From Leptospira sp. 96542 (GTDB lineage: Bacteria; Spirochaetota; Leptospiria; Leptospirales; Leptospiraceae), in the NCBI GenBank assembly GCA_029310945.1, contig JARJFC010000049.1, forward strand, positions 1 to 25,623: 25,623 nucleotides of DNA, given 5' to 3'. Each line of letters begins with the position of its first letter. Positions within the stretch are counted from its first letter, which is position 1. Position numbers and translations under genes: made by a program. Positions 1-7,193 of the stretch are shown in pieces. Under the pieces are notes generated by a model, which was not told the DNA's origin, ran no database searches, and saw only the letters and a list, made by a program, of their open reading frames with translations.

Positions 1-159
1 CCCATGATCGACTGGACGGCGGAAAATCGGGCTCTCTCAGCAGCGCCAGCAATCACAAGGGCTGCAGCGTAGTTGGACGTTTTGTGGGCGCGGCGTGTTG
101 CACCGTTTGTTGCACCACAGACCCCAGTGCCGAGCGCGGCGGGGCGCGCCCGGGCCGTG
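1..159. other. Non-coding left edge, likely near attachment site
   Basis: No convincing gene lies here. It sits just past the end of the leftward early operon, where P2-like prophages often carry integrase and att. It holds two direct copies of TGTTGCACC (96-104 and 108-116), twelve bases apart, followed by a very GC-rich stretch. On the minus strand an ATG at 5-3 could be the first codon of a gene that leaves the window, possibly the integrase, but three bases cannot prove it. No host tRNA or core-site duplication can be shown because the other prophage end is absent. Confidence 0.4.
96..116. repeat. Direct repeat TGTTGCACC x2
   Basis: Two identical nine-base copies (96-104, 108-116) have a 12-base period, close to one helical turn, in a non-coding edge. 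Such spacing suits a DNA-binding protein, for example integrase arm sites or sites for the PrtN-like protein encoded next door. The binding role is inference. Confidence 0.5.
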
Positions 160-414
160 TCAGGGTTGAATCACCCTCAGTGCTTCTGATCGACGTGCGT
201 CGATGTAGTCGGCCAGGTCCTGCAGGTGAACGCCGCGCGCGCCTTTCTGTGAATTGCCATCAATGCGCGTGAGCGGGATCTTGATTTCGCCGACGCTCAC
301 CTTGCGAAGGAACTTCTCCACGGACAGGTGGGGGAAGTAGTCCTTCACGACCGTGGCCACCGGGATGATCGCGCGCGCGTTGTACTGCGCCATGAGCAGG
401 AACGTGGTGTTCAT
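160..414 (-). CDS. PrtN-like (pyocin activator family) DNA-binding protein
   Basis: An 84-residue protein matching the PrtN family over its whole length by recall: it opens with MNTTFLLMAQYNARAIIP, followed by a KDYFPHLSVEKFLRKV helix and the family's GVHLQDLADYIDARR near the C-terminus. PrtN of Pseudomonas activates pyocin genes. Short prophage relatives at the integrase end of early operons are common and could serve as a regulator or an excisionase-like factor; that role is inferred. The start overlaps the stop of the upstream gene by four bases (411-414, ATGA), which fixes it as the last gene of the operon seen here. Confidence 0.85.
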   Translation of the reverse strand: MNTTFLLMAQYNARAIIPVATVVKDYFPHLSVEKFLRKVSVGEIKIPLTRIDGNSQKGARGVHLQDLADYIDARRSEALRVIQP

Positions 415-935
415 GCAGCCTGCCTCGTCTTGCCGGCCAGAATCCGCAGCCGCTCATCCGTGGCCTTGGTTATCTGGGCCGGGCTGCTGTTGCGCAGGAT
501 ATCGGCGTACACGTCCACCGCGGCCATCAGCGGCTCTCTGCCGGCGCCGTCCAGGCCCCAGGCGCCGCTGGCCTCAAAGCGCGCAATCGCACGCGTCAGG
601 GCCGCATTGCCTTCCAACAGGATGGCCAGGGCCGGGTTCGCGGCTTCGTCTGGCTGGATCTGCAGAGACCGGATTACCGCCACGCCCAGGGCGTGGGCCA
701 GGATGTTGAAAGCCCGATCGCAGTCCTCGGGCCGTGCGTGGTTCAGCAGGCCATCCAGCGCGTCCCGCACCAGCAGCTCGGCCTTCATGCATGCGTCCGC
801 CGTGGTCAGCAGGATGGGCATGGCCGGGGCCTCGCCGAAGGTCTGCACGCGCTGGATGGTGTTGAGCCAGGCGGCAGCGTTGTAGACGTGGCCCGGCCGG
901 CGCTTGCGGCTGTAGGCCGTGGTTTTTCGGCTCAT
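411..935 (-). CDS. Conserved phage protein of unknown function
   Basis: A 174-residue protein starting MSRKTTAYSRKR. The first 15 residues are strongly basic; the rest is mostly helical in character and rich in Ala and Leu, with no catalytic motif I recognise. The reading frame stays open to 1034, but the ATG at 935 overlaps the upstream ASCH gene's stop by four bases, the same coupling used through this operon, so I chose it. A DNA- or RNA-binding role would fit the basic tail but is not shown. Confidence 0.7.
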   Translation of the reverse strand: MSRKTTAYSRKRRPGHVYNAAAWLNTIQRVQTFGEAPAMPILLTTADACMKAELLVRDALDGLLNHARPEDCDRAFNILAHALGVAVIRSLQIQPDEAANPALAILLEGNAALTRAIARFEASGAWGLDGAGREPLMAAVDVYADILRNSSPAQITKATDERLRILAGKTRQAA

Positions 936-1357
936 GGTGTGACCTCGAAGAATCCCAGGCGCCCTTTGCAGGCGCGGAAGGGAAGAGGTTCGACCTCGGC
1001 GAGCAGGAACCCGAATTGCCCCGGCCTGTGCCACCAGGGAGCTCTCCGATCAGGCGGAATGCAGTCCATCAGCGTGGCTGCGCCGACGATGCCGCCGCGT
1101 TCCAGTTCAGCGAAGGGCGGCAGCTCGATCGTGGGGCCAGCGGCATGCTGGAGCGGGTCCTGGCAGGCCTCGTACTCCGCGCGCGTCATGCCCAGGGCCG
1201 CGTGGATCAGGAGCCGGCCACGGAAGCGCGTGGGCCAGGTCCGGTTCTCAATGTCCTTCAGTATGCCGGCCCTGATCGCGGCCGCGCGCGCCTCGCCGGT
1301 CAGGTCCGGGCGGGTGATCAGCCAGGCCCAGGGCTGGCGGATGGAGAGGGCTTTCAT
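932..1357 (-). CDS. ASCH/PUA-like domain protein
   Basis: A 141-residue protein with features of phage ASCH proteins: MKALSIRQPWAWLI at the N-terminus, KDIENRTWPTRFRGRLLIHA in the first half, the glycine-rich strand GGIVGAATLMDC, and GQFGFLL before the end. ASCH folds resemble PUA RNA-binding domains and some act on modified nucleosides or bases. The phage role is not known. Two methyltransferases in the same operon make a link to modified nucleic acid worth considering, though this is inference. The longer open frame to 1546 is rejected because ATG 1357 overlaps the upstream stop (1354-1357). Confidence 0.85.
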   Translation of the reverse strand: MKALSIRQPWAWLITRPDLTGEARAAAIRAGILKDIENRTWPTRFRGRLLIHAALGMTRAEYEACQDPLQHAAGPTIELPPFAELERGGIVGAATLMDCIPPDRRAPWWHRPGQFGFLLAEVEPLPFRACKGRLGFFEVTP

Positions 1358-1701
1358 GCCGCCACCTCGCTGCCTTCTGGTCCGCCAAACATATCTGGCG
1401 TCTTGTCGCACCGGGGCGCGGGGATGGGCTGGCCAGCGGGCACGAAGGCTGTGCACTTGGGCTGGCCGTCGGCGCCGTAGACCCACTCCTTCGCCTCTCC
1501 ACGGAAGGAGGCACCGATGATCGCGCAGACTTCGTTGTCGTCGCACCCGTCCAGCTGCTCGCCTTCCCGAAATGCCTTGTCACGCTGGCATGCAGCACAC
1601 CAGGCGCCCATGAAGAGCTCGCCCTCGGAGCCATTGCTCGGCCGGTACGGCTCGCCGGCACGGTCGATGTTGAGCTTTGCCCAGGATTCGGGGTGGATCA
1701 T
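1354..1701 (-). CDS. Cys-rich small phage protein, possible metal binder
   Basis: A 115-residue protein beginning MIHPESWAKLN. Six cysteines stand at about residues 35, 38, 53, 59, 83 and 98, the first two as a CxxC pair (WCAACQRDK), which suggests a structural zinc site. No enzyme motif is visible. The ATG at 1701 has a good ribosome site (GAGG about seven bases before it) and overlaps the adenine methyltransferase stop by four bases, so the pair is translationally coupled. The upstream extension to 1770 lies inside the methyltransferase and is rejected. Confidence 0.75.
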   Translation of the reverse strand: MIHPESWAKLNIDRAGEPYRPSNGSEGELFMGAWCAACQRDKAFREGEQLDGCDDNEVCAIIGASFRGEAKEWVYGADGQPKCTAFVPAGQPIPAPRCDKTPDMFGGPEGSEVAA

Positions 1702-2588
1702 GTGATCGCCTCCTCTGAAAAAAGACCATGCTGCCCGGCCAGCGCCTGGCAGCAGGCCGGGTTGAGCCAAAGTGCTTCGGTGCGCAGTCCGGTCCCACGG
1801 CCGGCGGAGATGCGCGCCTGAGTCGTCACGCAGTGCCAGCCACTCAGCAGGCCTGCATAAATCCCCGACGGGTAGCCGGAAAGCACGACCATGCCCTGCA
1901 GCTCCTGCAGCTCCTGCAGCAACTCGGCATGGTTGTCGTCGGTCATTTCGTGGCGATAGGCGCCGCGCAATCCGGTGTTGCGGGTCGCCCTCGTGCTGTG
2001 CACGTAGGGCGGATCAACGAAATGCAACACGCTCTGGTCATCGTGCTGCCGCATCACCTCGATCGCTGGGCGGTTCTCGATGAGCACGCCGGACAGGCGT
2101 TCGCCGACGGCGGCCAAGTTGCGCGGGTACTGGGTCCAATCGAACTGGGCCGTGCTGTATGCGCGCTTCGTGTCCGTGCGGAAACCCGTGCTGCCCTTGG
2201 TGGCGCCGGCTGAGCCGAAACCCATCATGGAGCGCACCGCGGTGCGGCGGGCGCGCTCGATCGCATCGTCGCTCGGCTCCCACGCGAGCTCGAAATCGGC
2301 CCGGGCGTAGGGGGTCAGCAGGCAAGCCTCGATCAGTCTTTCGCGTGAGGCCGCATCGCGGAGCACGCGGAAGAAGTTGACGACGTCGCCGTCCAGATCG
2401 TTGTAGACCTCCCCATGGGATCGAGGCTTGCGCAGTAGAACGCCCGCAGCCCCGCCGAATGGCTCGACATAGATCCGGTGGGGCGGGAAGTGGTCGATGA
2501 TCCACGGGGCCAGCCGGAACTTGCCGCCGTGGTAGCGCAGTGCGGGGCGTGTGATGCGTCTTTCCTCGACGGCTGCGCACTCAGCCAT
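1698..2588 (-). CDS. DNA N6-adenine methyltransferase (D12 class, Dam-like)
   Basis: A 296-residue enzyme that would transfer a methyl group from S-adenosylmethionine to adenine N6 in DNA. Visible family motifs in order: RYHGGKFRLAPWI near residue 18, the AdoMet loop VEPFGGAAG at 41-49, VYNDLD at 61-66, and catalytic DPPY at 193-196. Length is close to Dam enzymes. No restriction partner lies beside it, so it is probably a solitary phage methylase used to evade host restriction or mark phage DNA. The ATG at 2588 is chosen over 2624 because AGGAGG sits five bases upstream; it overlaps the J-domain gene's end by eight bases. Target sequence cannot be read from this. Confidence 0.92.
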   Translation of the reverse strand: MAECAAVEERRITRPALRYHGGKFRLAPWIIDHFPPHRIYVEPFGGAAGVLLRKPRSHGEVYNDLDGDVVNFFRVLRDAASRERLIEACLLTPYARADFELAWEPSDDAIERARRTAVRSMMGFGSAGATKGSTGFRTDTKRAYSTAQFDWTQYPRNLAAVGERLSGVLIENRPAIEVMRQHDDQSVLHFVDPPYVHSTRATRNTGLRGAYRHEMTDDNHAELLQELQELQGMVVLSGYPSGIYAGLLSGWHCVTTQARISAGRGTGLRTEALWLNPACCQALAGQHGLFSEEAIT

Positions 2589-3222
2589 TGCCCACCTCCT
2601 GCATGGCCTCATCCCGGGCCGCATTCAGTTCGGCCATCTTGTCGGTGCTGCCGCCTGGCCGGTCGGGGTGGTAATCCTTGGCCAAGACCCGGTAGTTGCG
2701 CGTGATCTCGGCCTCAGTGGCCGGGCCGTTGCCGTATTCCAGCACATCGCGCCACGACCTCTTCGTGGAGGCGACAACCGGCGCGGGCAGGGCGGTGAAG
2801 CCCGTGAAAGCGCGGTCCAGGATCGCGGCACCGCCGTGGCGCTCGATCGCGCGCATGGCCTCGATGGTGGCGGCAAGCGCGGCCAGGTTCTGTGCCACGT
2901 CGCTGTAGCGGTCGATCGCCATGCAGCGGCTGTTGCCCTTGTCATCCCAGTAGACCGCGGCGCCAGGATCCTGCGGCTTGCGCTCGCCGGAGCGCGGCCG
3001 GCCGCTCAGCGTGGGCTCAACGTTCGTGCTGATGATCACCTTGGACTCGCGGACGCCCATTCGCTCCAACTCGGCCAGCAGGCGATCAACGGCTGCGGCG
3101 ACGGTGACGGGCTCGGCATGGCCGCTGTATGCCTTGGTCGTGAAGCGCCCGGCCTCGCGCCGGGTATCCGGCGTGCGCTTCCAGTCTGTAGGCCATTGCA
3201 GGGGGTAGCGAGTGGGGGTCAT
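2581..3222 (-). CDS. J-domain (DnaJ-like) phage protein
   Basis: A 213-residue protein whose last 60 residues look like a J domain: TEAEITRNYRVLAKDYHPDRPGG at about 169-191, with the HPD tripeptide at 185-187 that stimulates Hsp70 ATPase, followed by a helix MAELNAARDEAMQEV. The N-terminal 140 residues have no motif I recognise. The J domain being at the C-terminus is opposite to DnaJ. The protein may direct host DnaK to a phage replication or assembly complex; this is inference. ATG 3222 has AAGGAA upstream. The gap to the next early gene upstream holds a gene on the other strand. Confidence 0.85.
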   Translation of the reverse strand: MTPTRYPLQWPTDWKRTPDTRREAGRFTTKAYSGHAEPVTVAAAVDRLLAELERMGVRESKVIISTNVEPTLSGRPRSGERKPQDPGAAVYWDDKGNSRCMAIDRYSDVAQNLAALAATIEAMRAIERHGGAAILDRAFTGFTALPAPVVASTKRSWRDVLEYGNGPATEAEITRNYRVLAKDYHPDRPGGSTDKMAELNAARDEAMQEVGNG

Positions 3223-3225
3223 ACT
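3196..3225 (+). promoter_or_regulatory. Weak candidate promoter for the 3255 gene
   Basis: TTGCAG (3196-3201), 18 bases, then CATACT (3220-3225). Agreement with sigma70 hexamers is only partial (3/6 and 4/6). It would start RNA about 25 bases before the ATG at 3255, leaving room for its ribosome site, but it lies over the start of the J-domain gene. Confidence 0.25.
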
Positions 3226-3254
3226 TGTAGTTCCTTGAAATGACGGGAGACAAC

Positions 3255-3575
3255 ATGACGACCATGCTCGACTTGATGAAGCCATTCATCGTCCACCACT
3301 TCGGTGACGACACCGACTTCACACCTGACGGCCACGCAAGGTTTGAAGTCAAGCTTGCCAAGCTCCCGAACTGGTCGTTTCGAAAGCGCATCGTCGTGAC
3401 GTTCGATGACGATGTGATCGACGCCCTGCGCGCAGACGAGGCCGCCGGTACGCGAGGCGAAATAGACAAGGTCGGCAGCTACCTTGCGGTGCGCCTGGCC
3501 GGAAAGTTCTCCGAGTGGGGCACCGAGAACGTGCAGGCGCACTTCAGGATCGGCTCGGAGGCGTTGGACGTGTAG
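3255..3575 (+). CDS. Small protein encoded against the early operon
   Basis: A 106-residue protein beginning MTTMLDLMKPFIVHHFGDD. It has ordinary soluble composition with Trp, Phe and acidic residues and GC-rich third codon positions. I do not recognise a family. GGGAGA lies about five bases before ATG 3255, a better start than the in-frame ATG at 3240. It is the only plus-strand gene within the leftward operon: it diverges from the J-domain gene by 32 bases and converges on the methyltransferase stop with five bases between. Early transcripts must cross it antisense, so it may be expressed separately, for example in the lysogen. Confidence 0.7.
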   Translation: MTTMLDLMKPFIVHHFGDDTDFTPDGHARFEVKLAKLPNWSFRKRIVVTFDDDVIDALRADEAAGTRGEIDKVGSYLAVRLAGKFSEWGTENVQAHFRIGSEALDV

Positions 3576-3580
3576 GCTCA

Positions 3581-5599
3581 TCAGGCGGCTCCTCGAACGC
3601 TCAGTGCTACCGCGACATCCCGCACCCAAATCGGCTGCGACGACAGGGTGAAGGTCTCGCCGGACCAGGCCAGCAGCAGGGTGGTGCCCATCACCTCGGC
3701 GATGGCCTGGGCGGCGTCTGCCGGCACAGCGTTGCCGATGCGCTCGCGCCAGGCCTGATCGCTCAGGCCGTCCAGCTCCAGCTTCTCTTCCGGGTCCACC
3801 AGGCTCTGCAGGGCGGCCAGCTCCAGCGTGGTGAACGGGCGGTGCCAGGTGCCGTCCAGGGCCTCGATGCGGCAGATCAGCTTGTCGCTCGCCGCCGGCA
3901 TGGGCCGGGGGTCCGCCACGCTCCAGCGGCCGTTGTCGTGGCCTGCAGCAGCGCTCACGGCGCCCGCCGGCCCGGCCCAGGGCACGACGCCGTAGTGGCC
4001 GGCCGTCAGGTAGTGGTCGCCCTTGCCGCGCTGGATGCCGGGGCGCGGGTCGGCGACCGCGTAAGCGCCTTGCCCGGTCGTGCTGCCGCTGATGACGGTG
4101 CCGGCCGGCTGGTCAAAGCCGGTGACGCCGTACTTGCTGAAGCCGTGGGTGTCGCGCGGATCGGCCACGGCATACGCGCCCGTGTCGTCGCCGCCGATCA
4201 CGGTGCCGGTCGAGCTGGCCCACTGCGAGACCGGGTATTTCCCGAAGAGGTCCCGACCTTGGGGTGGACGGGGATCGGCCACGCCCTGGCCGCTGCCGTG
4301 TGCGCTGGTTACGGCCAGGGCGGCCTTGTCCCACCTGACGATGCGGAACTCGTTGGAGTGCTTGGCCGGGCCGGTATGCCGGGGATCGGCCACGGTGTAG
4401 GCCCCCTGGCCCGGGTTCTGCTGGCCAGCGATCGCGCCGGTGCTGTCGGCCCAGCCGTGCACGCCGTAGGCTTGGCCGTCCTTCCACTTCGCGGATTGGG
4501 CGAACCTGGGGTCGGCCACCGCGAAGCGGCCGTTGCTGGGCAGCGATTCGCCCGCCACGGCACCGGTGGGCTCGTCCCAGGCGTTGACCCCGTAGCCGGC
4601 AGAGTAGAGCTGCTGGCGCGGGTCGGCGATGGCGAAGTCCCCGTTGTTCGGCAGGCTGCGGCCGGTGACGGTGCCGCGCGGCGTGTCCCACCGGCCCACG
4701 CCCAGGAAGCCGCCGTTGCGGTTTTCGGGCACGATCAGGTAGTCCCGCAGCTTGCCATCCTCGACCGTCAGGCGGTTCAGGCTACGCCAGTCGCTGCCGG
4801 CCTCGACGAACGCCAAGCGCACCCAGGTTTTCCATTGCAACGCCGGCACCCGGTGCATGGGCCCGGCGCGCAGGTCGCCCGGCAGCAGCATGCGGCCCAG
4901 CACGTCGCCCACTGCGCGCAGCGGCTTCTTGTCGGGCTCGTAGAGGAAGGGCGGCACCTTCTCGACGTGGCGCGCCACCAGCAGGAAGCGCTTGCGGCTC
5001 TGCGCCAGGCCGCCGATCTCGCCGCAGTCGTGGGTGGTCTCGGCCACGGCGTAGCCGTAGGCGCGCAGCAGGTCCACGATCTGGTCCAGCAGGTGCCGGC
5101 CTCGCGTGGCGATGCGCGGCACGTTCTCGAACACGATCATCTCGATCGGATCGTCCCGGTAGGCCTCCAGCATCAGCCAGATGCCGCGCAGGGTCAGGCG
5201 GTTCAGCGCCTGGTACTTGTCCGTCAGGCTCTTGGATTCCGAGAGCAGGCCGGAGAAACCCTTGCACGGAGCCGACAGGAAGACGATGTGCGGGCGCTCG
5301 TAGCCGAAGGCGGCATGGATGTCCGCCGTGGTGGCCTCGCGCCAGCCCGAGCCCGGTTCGCGGCCGTGGAAGGCCAGGTACTGCTCGCGGTCGAATAAGT
5401 CCAGGACGGTGCCGGGCACGCCGGCCAGGCGTTCGAAGTCGCGGATAGCCGCGGCGTCCACGTCGATGCCGCCCAGGCAGCGGAACCGCGCGCGCAGGTT
5501 GCCCACGCGCGGGCTCGCCCGGTTGAAGCCCTTGGCGCCGCCGCCCAGGCCGCAGAAGAAGTGGGCGTGGCGGATCTCGATGATCTCGGTGGTCTTCAT
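3581..5599 (-). CDS. DNA C5-cytosine methyltransferase with repeated insert
   Basis: A 672-residue enzyme that would methylate cytosine C5 using AdoMet. Motif I is HFFCGLGGGAKGF (13-25). The catalytic Cys112 is in SAPCKGFSG, with Lys where Gln is usual. FENV lies at 158-161, QSRKRFLLVA at 200-209 and RIGNAVP at 620-626, so the catalytic core is complete. Between residues about 296 and 565, where the target-recognition region belongs, are seven degenerate units ending in ADPR. These make it much longer than M.HhaI (327 residues). No restriction enzyme is nearby. ATG 5599 overlaps the upstream stop (5596-5599); the open frame to 6172 is rejected because its first 191 residues mirror the next gene. 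Confidence 0.93.
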   Translation of the reverse strand: MKTTEIIEIRHAHFFCGLGGGAKGFNRASPRVGNLRARFRCLGGIDVDAAAIRDFERLAGVPGTVLDLFDREQYLAFHGREPGSGWREATTADIHAAFGYERPHIVFLSAPCKGFSGLLSESKSLTDKYQALNRLTLRGIWLMLEAYRDDPIEMIVFENVPRIATRGRHLLDQIVDLLRAYGYAVAETTHDCGEIGGLAQSRKRFLLVARHVEKVPPFLYEPDKKPLRAVGDVLGRMLLPGDLRAGPMHRVPALQWKTWVRLAFVEAGSDWRSLNRLTVEDGKLRDYLIVPENRNGGFLGVGRWDTPRGTVTGRSLPNNGDFAIADPRQQLYSAGYGVNAWDEPTGAVAGESLPSNGRFAVADPRFAQSAKWKDGQAYGVHGWADSTGAIAGQQNPGQGAYTVADPRHTGPAKHSNEFRIVRWDKAALAVTSAHGSGQGVADPRPPQGRDLFGKYPVSQWASSTGTVIGGDDTGAYAVADPRDTHGFSKYGVTGFDQPAGTVISGSTTGQGAYAVADPRPGIQRGKGDHYLTAGHYGVVPWAGPAGAVSAAAGHDNGRWSVADPRPMPAASDKLICRIEALDGTWHRPFTTLELAALQSLVDPEEKLELDGLSDQAWRERIGNAVPADAAQAIAEVMGTTLLLAWSGETFTLSSQPIWVRDVAVALSVRGAA
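3905..4714 (-). repeat. Seven degenerate ~40-residue coding repeats (ADPR units)
   Basis: Within the cytosine methyltransferase, residues about 296-565 hold seven units of the pattern YGV-x2-W-x2-P-x-G-(T/A)-V-x-G followed about 12-20 residues later by (Y/F)-A-V-ADPR. ADPR ends fall at about residues 328, 365, 407, 444, 482, 519 and 565. The GTV/GAV element resembles the T-L/V/I signature of C5-methyltransferase recognition regions. The units differ in length and sequence, so this is an old, diverged expansion. Confidence 0.85.
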
Positions 5600-6051
5600 G
5601 CCGTCGCTCCTGCTGCAGCGATCAGGTTCAGATGCAGATCGGCGAAAGTGGACGTATTCACCTCCCACTCCCTCAGACCGTCGATGACGGCCCGCGCGAC
5701 GTCGCGCACGTAAGCCTCTTCTTGCATCCTGCAGGTGAGCTTGTCGCCCAGGTAGTCTTCGTCGCAACTGGCCAGGAACTGCCTGAGCGTTTGCGGTCCA
5801 ACCGAGCCGAAATAGGCCGACCACGCAGAGCCGAAGCTTTCGACAATCAATCGGCCTTGGCCCCAGGTGTCGGTGAGGATCACCGTGATGGGGTCCAGCA
5901 CGCCCAAGCCAGGTCCACGGGACGCACCCGTGATCACGAAGCACTGAACTGTCTGAGTGCGGATTTCCAAACGCGCTGTGACCTTGTTGGCGTCCTGGGC
6001 GGCGGGCACACTGGCCCCAGAAACAAGGGCGTCGTTGGGAAGCGCGCTCAT
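5596..6051 (-). CDS. Conserved phage protein of unknown function
   Basis: A 151-residue protein beginning MSALPNDALVSG. The middle contains GRLIVESFGSAWSAYFGSVG followed by LRQFLASCDEDYLGDKL, a pattern I recall from uncharacterised proteins of other tailed phages; I cannot assign a function. There is no signal peptide or membrane segment. It overlaps both neighbours by four bases (ATGA at each junction), which places it firmly in the early operon between the kinase/88-residue gene and the cytosine methyltransferase. Confidence 0.75.
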   Translation of the reverse strand: MSALPNDALVSGASVPAAQDANKVTARLEIRTQTVQCFVITGASRGPGLGVLDPITVILTDTWGQGRLIVESFGSAWSAYFGSVGPQTLRQFLASCDEDYLGDKLTCRMQEEAYVRDVARAVIDGLREWEVNTSTFADLHLNLIAAAGATA

Positions 6052-6314
6052 GCTGCACCTCCTTCCTGGCCAGCAGCCGGCATATGGCGTGCAGCCTCAA
6101 TATGGCTGGCCCGGTGGCACCACAGCTCGGGAGGCGTTCTTGCAAGGAATCGTCGCACGACTTCGCGCGCAATGCATTCGGAGATCTCGCATATTTTTGG
6201 GTCTCCGAAAGGGGCGATGGTGGCCTGAGAGATATGCCAGAGCGCTGCCAGATACTGGTCTGTGCAGCTCTGCAGTTGGTCGGTATCCAGGTCGAACGAA
6301 ATTCTTGTTCTCAT
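6048..6314 (-). CDS. Small early phage protein, unknown
   Basis: An 88-residue protein starting MRTRISFDLDTDQLQ. It is predicted soluble, with three cysteines and a basic middle (CIAREVVRRFLAR). I do not recognise the family. Start and stop both overlap neighbours by four bases (6311-6314 and 6048-6051), so its translation is coupled to the nucleotide kinase upstream. That coupling is the main support for its being real. Confidence 0.7.
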   Translation of the reverse strand: MRTRISFDLDTDQLQSCTDQYLAALWHISQATIAPFGDPKICEISECIAREVVRRFLARTPPELWCHRASHIEAARHMPAAGQEGGAA

Positions 6315-6967
6315 GCCGCACCACCTTCCATCACCACTTCACGCCCCTCGATGCGCGCCACCAGCTCCAACACGCTCTCGCCGAGTTGGATGAGGGAACC
6401 ATCGTTCACCAGGTCGTGATCGGCGGGAATCAGGTGATGCAGCTCGCTGTTGTGCTGCGCGGTCTCGGCCGGCAGGGCGGTGGCGTCCGGGCGGTGCACG
6501 CGCACGATGTGCGCGCCAAGGCTGCGCAGCATCTGCAGCTCCACGTCGAATCGCAGATCTGTCACCACGGCGCGGCACCGGCCCAGGCCGATCCAGCGGC
6601 CGAGCTGGCGGGCCACGACCATCGCGTAGTAGTCGGGCATAAGCCGGCGCTGAAAGTCGGCCCATTGCTGCAGGATCCAGCGCGCGCTGCGAGGCTCCGT
6701 CAGGTTCTCTTCGGCGGCGGCCATCCAGCGGATGAATGCCGTGTCGCTGCACATGCCCACGGACAGCGCGGGCAGCGGCCATTCCTTGGTGGCCCGGTCT
6801 GTCAGCATGCGCAGATCGATGCGCCAGGCCTCGGCCACCTCCGCGCGCAGCTTGTCCGCGAACGCGATCCGGTTGAAGGCGTGGGCCGGACTCAGGATCT
6901 CGGCCACGGTGTCTTTACCCACGTTGGGGCGGCCCGTCAGGGCGATGATGAGGGGGGCAGTTTTCAT
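6311..6967 (-). CDS. Deoxynucleoside monophosphate kinase-like P-loop protein
   Basis: A 218-residue protein with a P-loop at the N-terminus, ALTGRPNVGKDTVAE (GRPNVGKDT at 12-20), then FADKLRAEVAEAW and the strand VVTDLRFDVELQML, as in phage dNMP kinases of the T4 gene 1 type. It would phosphorylate dNMPs to dNDPs to feed phage DNA synthesis. Some members handle modified nucleotides, but nothing here shows the substrate. The ATG at 6967 has GAGGAG about nine bases upstream. It is coupled downstream to the 88-residue gene. Confidence 0.85.
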   Translation of the reverse strand: MKTAPLIIALTGRPNVGKDTVAEILSPAHAFNRIAFADKLRAEVAEAWRIDLRMLTDRATKEWPLPALSVGMCSDTAFIRWMAAAEENLTEPRSARWILQQWADFQRRLMPDYYAMVVARQLGRWIGLGRCRAVVTDLRFDVELQMLRSLGAHIVRVHRPDATALPAETAQHNSELHHLIPADHDLVNDGSLIQLGESVLELVARIEGREVVMEGGAA

Positions 6968-6979
6968 GGTGAGGTCTCC

Positions 6980-7153
6980 TCAGTGCACCAGGGCCAGCTC
7001 GGCGGAGGTCTGCTTGACGGCCTCCAGCCAGCACTGCTTTTCTTTTTCGTCCACCTCTTCCCAGGGCAGGGATTTGAGGGTGGGGTCGAGCTGTAGGGCC
7101 TTCTTTACGAAGGCGGCATAGGTCGCTTGCGCGATTTGTTCAAAGGACTTCAT
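6980..7153 (-). CDS. Small early protein, 57 residues
   Basis: Begins MKSFEQIAQATYAAFVKKALQ and is helical and charged, with a central LPWEEVDEKEKQCWLEAV. Similar small proteins with a W-x2-L/V core are frequent in phage early operons; the function is unknown. The frame is open further (to 7342), but ATG 7153 has AAGGAA eight bases upstream and the extension is low-complexity His/Arg sequence, so I chose the short form. Twelve bases separate it from the kinase gene. Confidence 0.7.
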   Translation of the reverse strand: MKSFEQIAQATYAAFVKKALQLDPTLKSLPWEEVDEKEKQCWLEAVKQTSAELALVH

Positions 7154-7193
7154 GGAGTGGTTCCTTCTGTTGTGGTGGTGATGGTTAGAGCGG

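Noticed and set aside
3219..3629. 136-residue minus-strand open frame
   Set aside because: Competes with the plus-strand gene at 3255; the plus frame has a ribosome site and better codon and residue composition. Not excluded with certainty.
3515..5398. 627-residue plus-strand open frame
   Set aside because: Antisense to the cytosine methyltransferase, whose motifs are unambiguous.
5600..6172. 191-residue N-terminal extension of the cytosine methyltransferase
   Set aside because: It is the shifted frame of the 151-residue gene, Arg/Pro-rich, and the ATGA coupling at 5596-5599 marks the true start.
5957..7096. 379-residue plus-strand open frame
   Set aside because: Antisense to the dNMP kinase and its small neighbours; no ribosome site or recognisable fold.
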